From NCBI GenBank assembly GCA_016865015.1, contig CP018226.1, forward strand, positions 3,441,001-3,505,000: 64,000 nucleotides of DNA. Reading direction: 5' to 3'. Source of the DNA: Rhizobiales bacterium IMCC20636. Its GTDB lineage: Bacteria; Pseudomonadota; Alphaproteobacteria; Rhizobiales; GCA-2746425. Position 1 is the first letter of the stretch. Each line of letters begins with the position of its first letter. Below are positions 59,960 to 64,000 of the stretch, piece by piece. The notes beneath the pieces are model-generated. The model saw only the letters and a list, made by a program, of their open reading frames with translations, was not told the DNA's origin and did no database searches. A program made the position numbers and the translations under genes.

Positions 59960-60111
59960 CATGTTGATCTCCAGCGCAACGCCATATTCCCAACTCTGTT
60001 TTCGTTCAGTCTGGGTTCAGACACGATATGGGAAAAGTGTCCCGAAATGGGCCCTGACGGGAACCATCAGGCATGCGTAACGTTATGCATGAGTAACAAC
60101 AGGAGATTCCT

Positions 60112-62052
60112 ATGGATCGTTCCAGACCAACGAATAAATTAATCAGAAGCGCAGGAATTGCGTTTGTCCTTGGCGCGAGCATGCTTGCTACGCCTTCATT
60201 TGCTCAAAAAGAGGGCCTTGCGCGCGAGACTCTGGAGCAGTTGGTCACAGTGCCACCCAGCGACTTGAGCGATGCAGACCTTGCTTTACGCATTCAGCTG
60301 AACCGACGCCTGCTGAATGATAATGTCGCTGAGATCGGCGGTATCAAACTTCAAAATCTGCTCCGCGCTGATCGTCAGGAAATGCGCAAGCGCGGTGACT
60401 CCGGAGGTGCACAAAAGAACACTGCCAAAACCCCTGCTGAACAACCTCAAACCGCTCAGGACTCTGGTGCTGCACAAGATAATAACGCTGCAGACGAGAA
60501 AAATGATCGTCAACGCAAACGTGCAGAACGTCGGGCCGCAGAAGAACAAGCGGCTAGCGAAAAGGCAGCACAAGATGCCGCCGCAGAAAAACAACGCCAG
60601 CGCAAGAATCAGGAAGCTGAGGCTGCAAAAGCTGCAGCAGACAAAGCAGCAGCAGACCGGGCAGCAGCAGACCGGGCAGCAGCCAAAGACGCCGAAGCAA
60701 AGCGCGCTGCTGAACAACAGCAAACTGACCGTCAGCCCCGTGCAGACCGTCTTGCCCGCCAATCCCTTCTGGATAACAGAGCTTCTGCCGATATGTCCGT
60801 TGTGCAACTGCGCGAGCGCATTGCAGCGAGTGAGGATATCTTACAGGATAGTGAACTGCGTCGCGCTTTGAAGCGTGCCTTGAACGACCGCGTCAATGCA
60901 GATCGTGCTGCTTTGGAAAGTAAACTGGCAAATCGCCAGGACCGTCGCGATGACCGGCAGGCAGACCGCAAAGATGAGCGCCAGGAACGCAAGGCCGAGC
61001 GGCAAGAGAACCGGAATGACAAACAGGCCGGCAATCAACTCGCGGGTCAATTGCTGGAAGATCAGCGTCCTGCAGGCCAACTGGGCCTGCCTGAATTGCG
61101 CGAGCGCGTTCAAAGGACCCGGGATGCTTTGCAGGCGGAAGATATGCGCGCGAATCTGAACAAAAAACTTCTGGCGCGCCTGTCCGAAGACCGTGATGAA
61201 TTGCGCAATCGCGTTGCCAAGCAGGAAGGGCGCTCCAGAGATCAGGATGTCCGGGAACAGGTTCTGGACAACCGGAATGCGCGCAACGAGTTGCTGTCTG
61301 ACCGACGTCCATCCCGCAGCCTGAATGACCGGGAGTTGGATCGACGCATCGAACAGACCGGTTCCTTGCTGGAAAGCGGTCAGATCCGTCCTTCCGGGCG
61401 GGCCAGTCTGGAACAGATGCTGCGCAGTGACCGTGCCGAAAAGCGTGACCGTTTGCTGCAGGCTCGCGAAGATCGTCGGCGCAATTTGCGCAAACAGGCC
61501 AGGCCGCCCCGCGATTTCACAATCCAACTGGGCCAGTCAGGCATTCGCTTCAATCTGGATATCGTTGCTGCGGAAGAGGACAACAATTCGATTCAGGATC
61601 AGCTTCTGGCAGCACCACGCCGCGAAATCAGACAACGCTATACGTTGAATGAGTTCCGTCAGCGGCCGGAATTGCGCGATATCATGCCCGGTATTGAACT
61701 GGATACAATCCGGTTTGGTACCAACGAAGCCTTCATTCGTGCTGAAGAAATTTCCAATCTCGATACGATTGGTGAAACCATCGAGGAGATCGTCTATTCG
61801 CAACCAGATGAAGTGTTTCTGATCGAGGGCCACACTGATGCTGTCGGCTCGGACAATTACAATTATGCCCTTTCAGAAGAGCGGGCACTGGGCGTGAAAG
61901 AAGCATTGCTGGATTACTTCAATATTCCGGCCAAGAACCTCGTGGCGATCGGTTATGGTGAGCGTTTCTTGCGCATTCCAACACCTTATGCGGAGCAGGA
62001 AAACCGGCGCGTCAGCGTGCGCCGCATCACGCCTTTGCTCTCCGGAAACTAA
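60112..62052 (+). CDS. OmpA-family protein with four copies of a helical repeat
   Basis: The 646-residue protein has a signal peptide (IAFVLGASMLATPSFAQ), a long helical region of unusual composition (Ala, Gln, Arg, Asp-rich, about 95-215 largely coiled coil), and an OmpA peptidoglycan-binding domain at about 530-640 (DTIRFGTNEAFI; IEGHTDAVGSDNYNYALSEERA; VAIGYGERF). Within the helical region I see four copies of a degenerate unit of about 55 residues at 38-94, 216-272, 312-368 and 394-450, each with a core like LRERI...LL and a DR-E-R end. The start has AGGAG eight bases upstream. Role is presumably envelope-peptidoglycan anchoring. Confidence 0.85.
   Translation: MDRSRPTNKLIRSAGIAFVLGASMLATPSFAQKEGLARETLEQLVTVPPSDLSDADLALRIQLNRRLLNDNVAEIGGIKLQNLLRADRQEMRKRGDSGGAQKNTAKTPAEQPQTAQDSGAAQDNNAADEKNDRQRKRAERRAAEEQAASEKAAQDAAAEKQRQRKNQEAEAAKAAADKAAADRAAADRAAAKDAEAKRAAEQQQTDRQPRADRLARQSLLDNRASADMSVVQLRERIAASEDILQDSELRRALKRALNDRVNADRAALESKLANRQDRRDDRQADRKDERQERKAERQENRNDKQAGNQLAGQLLEDQRPAGQLGLPELRERVQRTRDALQAEDMRANLNKKLLARLSEDRDELRNRVAKQEGRSRDQDVREQVLDNRNARNELLSDRRPSRSLNDRELDRRIEQTGSLLESGQIRPSGRASLEQMLRSDRAEKRDRLLQAREDRRRNLRKQARPPRDFTIQLGQSGIRFNLDIVAAEEDNNSIQDQLLAAPRREIRQRYTLNEFRQRPELRDIMPGIELDTIRFGTNEAFIRAEEISNLDTIGETIEEIVYSQPDEVFLIEGHTDAVGSDNYNYALSEERALGVKEALLDYFNIPAKNLVAIGYGERFLRIPTPYAEQENRRVSVRRITPLLSGN
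60223..61461 (+). repeat. Four protein-level repeats in the OmpA-family gene
   Basis: Translated units at 60223-60393, 60757-60927, 61045-61215 and 61291-61461 share a pattern: small/acidic start, hydrophobic-L-x-E-L-R-x-R-I/V, S/T at about ten residues on, a leucine pair, then L-x-x-x-L and D-R-x-E-x-R. Examples are LRERIAASEDIL, LRERVQRTRDAL and LDRRIEQTGSLL. They are diverged at DNA level. I know no named domain for this. Confidence 0.7.
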
Positions 62053-62115
62053 TGCGAACTGTCGCGGTGGACCAATCAGTTTACCGCCGTGACTGCACCG
62101 TTACGAAGAATCGAA

Positions 62116-62140
62116 AAGGTCGGCTTCACGCCGGCCTTTT
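62116..62140 (+). terminator. Intrinsic terminator after the OmpA-family gene
   Basis: AAGGTCGGC (62116-62124) pairs with GCCGGCCTT (62130-62138, one G-T pair) around a five-base loop and ends in a short T-run. It lies 64 bases beyond the stop. Confidence 0.82.
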
Positions 62141-62254
62141 CAATATTCCCCATCAATGCGGATCATCATCACATCAATAAAATGCGATGGATTGATGAGG
62201 ATGGAGACGGCAATATGCTGCGGAAACAGAATGTGTTGAGCAACAGGATCTGCA

Positions 62255-62866
62255 ATGCTGCGATTATACGCCATGCCGGGCTCCGGGAATTCGTACAAGG
62301 TACAATTGCTGGCGAACTTGCTGAAAATCGAGTTGGAGCAGATCAACATGTCCGCTCTGGATGGATCGACCCGCACTGCAGATTATCTGGAGAAAAATCC
62401 CACTGGAAAACTTCCATTGCTTGAACTGGAGGATGGGCGTTTTCTGCCAGAATCCGGCGCAATCCTGGCCTATCTGGCCGAAGGTAGCGAGTTCCTGCCA
62501 GAGGATCGCTTTCAACGAGCACGCTGTCTTGGCTGGATGTTCTTCGAGCAATACAGTCACGAGCCTGCAATCGCCACCAGCCGTTCCATCGCGGTCTATC
62601 CGGAACGGGCCGTCGGCGTGAGCGCATCTGCAAAACAGCAATTGCTCGACAAGGGACATGCTGCCTTGGCTGTCATGGAGACCCAATTGCAGCAAAGCAC
62701 CTATCTGGTGGGTGACAGCCCAACAATCGCAGAAATTGCGCTATATGCGTATACTCATGATTGTGAGACGGGTGGCTTTGCCCTCACCGCATATCCCCAA
62801 ATCTGCGCATGGCTGAAACGCATTGAGGGCCTGGTGAACTACATGAAGATGCCGCAGGGCCACTGA
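62255..62866 (+). CDS. Glutathione S-transferase family protein
   Basis: The 203-residue cytosolic protein has a thioredoxin-like N-terminal domain with the glutathione site MPGSGNSYKVQLLANLLKIE, NPTGKLPLLELEDGRFLPES (cis-Pro and Glu-Ser for GSH) and an all-helical C-terminal domain ending YPQICAWLKRIEGL. The active-site residue may be Ser in PGSGNS. Start has AGGAT about seven bases upstream. Substrate unknown. Confidence 0.93.
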   Translation: MLRLYAMPGSGNSYKVQLLANLLKIELEQINMSALDGSTRTADYLEKNPTGKLPLLELEDGRFLPESGAILAYLAEGSEFLPEDRFQRARCLGWMFFEQYSHEPAIATSRSIAVYPERAVGVSASAKQQLLDKGHAALAVMETQLQQSTYLVGDSPTIAEIALYAYTHDCETGGFALTAYPQICAWLKRIEGLVNYMKMPQGH

Positions 62867-62876
62867 AACTCAGGCA

Positions 62877-63012
62877 CAAAAAAGGCTCCTGACGGAGCCG
62901 AAGTTTCTTGAACGATGTTTCAAAAGATTGCCCGGTCTGAAAGTCACCCCTCAGGTTGGGGGGCTGAAAGAATGGGGTTGTTTCAAACCGGGCTGTCTGA
63001 GGCAACATCATT
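62877..63012 (-). ncRNA. Candidate structured small RNA with strong terminator
   Basis: On the minus strand a long stem-loop spans 63009 to 62914: outer pairing 62914-62919 with 63004-63009 (GATGTT/AACATC), an internal loop, then a 13-pair stem between 62930-62942 and 62981-62993 (GCCCGGT core, one G-T). The 38-base apical region is C-rich on this strand. After about fifteen bases follows a perfect terminator, GGCTCC-GTCA-GGAGCC and six T (62899 down to 62878). The T-run lies on the minus side only, so the transcript is read leftward, opposite to the flanking gst and DUF2794 genes. A possible -10 (TATTAA) sits just upstream. Sequence does not match tmRNA, SRP RNA or 6S RNA as I know them. Confidence 0.5.
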
Positions 63013-63228
63013 AATATGGATAGCCAAGATGGCTGACGAAGGGCTGAAAAAGGGCAAAATTGTGATTATTTGCAACATTACGTGATGTGAAAAATTGCAA
63101 TCCAGGATAGTTTTATTGATAAGAAAAACGTTAAAGTTCAGAAATCATAGTGGAATCCATGCTTGCATTGGTCCAGACTTCACGTCATCCTATTGTAACA
63201 ATTATAGAAAATTTTCGGGCGGACTTTT
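63013..63228. other. Upstream region of DUF2794 gene
   Basis: This A/T-rich 216-base stretch separates the candidate small RNA and the DUF2794 gene. It probably carries divergent promoters. No gene was recognised. Confidence 0.35.
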
Positions 63229-63663
63229 ATGGCGGATATGAATGATAACTCCGGTGCGTCAAATCGCAGACATGCAGACTCAACCTCCGGCGCCCAGATT
63301 CATTCCTTTCCGACAGATAAAACAACATCTCACCAAACCACTTCACTCAACAAAGCCAACCACAAGCAGGTGACGTTCAACCGGACCGAGCTGGATGCCA
63401 TATTGCGCATTTATGGTTTTATGGTCGCTGCTGGCGAATGGCGCGACTATGCGATTGATCATCTCAAAGATCGCGCCGTGTTTTCAATTTTCCGACGCGC
63501 CAGCGAAATGCCCATGTTCTACGTGGAAAAAGACCCGTCACTGGCCCGCAAACAGGGCATGTACAAGGTGGTCGCTGCCAGCGGCCACATCATGAAACGC
63601 GGTCACGAGTTGCGTCAGGTCCTCAAAGTCCTTGAAAAACCGCTGAAACTGATCTCGCAATAG
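63229..63663 (+). CDS. DUF2794 domain protein
   Basis: The 144-residue protein has a polar, low-complexity N terminus (about 40 residues) and then the DUF2794 core: VTFNRTELDAILRIYGFMVAAGEWRDYAIDHL and AVFSIFRRASEMPMFYVEK, ending RGHELRQVLKVLEKP. DUF2794 is restricted to Alphaproteobacteria; function unknown. Start is ATG with CGGAC upstream; an ATG three codons on is possible. Confidence 0.92.
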   Translation: MADMNDNSGASNRRHADSTSGAQIHSFPTDKTTSHQTTSLNKANHKQVTFNRTELDAILRIYGFMVAAGEWRDYAIDHLKDRAVFSIFRRASEMPMFYVEKDPSLARKQGMYKVVAASGHIMKRGHELRQVLKVLEKPLKLISQ

Positions 63664-63708
63664 GGCTCACCCGACCTTCAAAAAAGCCGGTTTTGCGCGC
63701 CGCTCCGT

Positions 63709-64000
63709 TCAGGTTTCTCCATCAGCCTCTTCAGGGATGCTGTGCTTCGTAATCAACGGCATCTGAAACAGGGTGAAGGCCAGTGTGATGGGCATGAAGC
63801 CAAACACTTTGAACGACACCCAGAAGTCGGTTGAAAAATTGCGCCAGACAATTTCATTGATGACTGCTAGGACGAAAAAGAACACACCCCAGCGGAATGT
63901 CAGCAAGCGCCAGCCTTCATCTGTCAGTTTGAAGACACTGTCAAACACATAGCCCAGCAATGATTTGCCAAAGTAGAGGCCACCCAAAAGAATTCCGCCA
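63709..64000 (-). CDS. ispZ: Inner-membrane septation protein IspZ/YciB (N terminus outside window)
   Basis: The visible 96 residues are the C-terminal half of an IspZ/YciB protein: [21 protein letters not shown], then [43 protein letters not shown], with three membrane helices. The frame is open to the window edge, so the start lies beyond. The protein is an integral inner-membrane protein linked to septation and envelope; mechanism uncertain. It is convergent with the DUF2794 gene. Confidence 0.93.
   Translation of the reverse strand, partial: GGILLGGLYFGKSLLGYVFDSVFKLTDEGWRLLTFRWGVFFFVLAVINEIVWRNFSTDFWVSFKVFGFMPITLAFTLFQMPLITKHSIPEEADGET

Noticed and set aside
62914-63009. Identification of the stem-loop as 6S RNA, SRP RNA or tmRNA
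   Set aside because: The SRP loop motif and tmRNA ends are absent. The internal-loop layout is loosely 6S-like but size and context do not fit what I know of 6S.

Overview
The window is ordinary chromosomal DNA of moderate G+C from an alphaproteobacterium, most likely of the order Hyphomicrobiales (Rhizobiales). The indicators are a complete dcw cluster that runs on into lpxC, bamD, recN and ligA, a CcrM-type GANTC methyltransferase, an aa3-type cytochrome oxidase operon of alphaproteobacterial layout, two IalB-family secreted proteins, an FtsZ with a very long Pro/Gln-rich linker, and DUF2794/IspZ neighbours. I see no prophage, insertion sequence, CRISPR array or tRNA gene. The species cannot be named from the sequence alone.

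Layout: 1-1311 holds the end of an M24 aminopeptidase and an AzlCD exporter. 1420-26624 is one long minus-strand block for cell wall and division: rsmH-ftsL-ftsI-murE/murF (one fused gene)-mraY-murD-ftsW-murG-murC-murB-ddl-ftsQ-ftsA-ftsZ-lpxC-bamD-recN-ligA. The usual mraZ is absent at its head; RNase P RNA (rnpB) and ccrM lie there instead. 28781-38861 is mostly plus strand: a lipoprotein, a HAD phosphatase, thrC, an M16 peptidase, a RimJ-like acetyltransferase, a membrane-bound GGDEF-EAL protein, YqgE (minus), a DsbD-N-like secreted protein and a peroxiredoxin. 38920-45637 (minus) is the oxidase operon coxB-coxA-ctaB-coxF-cox11-coxC-DUF983-surf1. 46176-64000 is a mixed housekeeping region: ialB-tldD, small membrane proteins, a PQQ-type sugar dehydrogenase, an RluA-family synthase, PCD, a YkvA protein, an ECF sigma factor, a second ialB, rlmN, lysE, argG, typA, an OmpA-family coiled-coil protein, a GST, DUF2794 and the start-truncated ispZ.

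Functionally, the first half makes the UDP-MurNAc-pentapeptide and lipid II, runs the divisome, and supplies lipid A and outer-membrane assembly. The ccrM leader and the ddl upstream region each carry a TTAACCAT element resembling a CtrA half-site, which would tie methylation and division to the cell cycle. The middle builds heme A/CuB/CuA-dependent cytochrome oxidase. The least explained items are a candidate structured small RNA with a strong terminator on the minus strand at about 62877-63012, a four-copy repeat of about 55 residues in the OmpA-family protein, the MurE-MurF fusion, and an ECF sigma factor with no visible anti-sigma gene.
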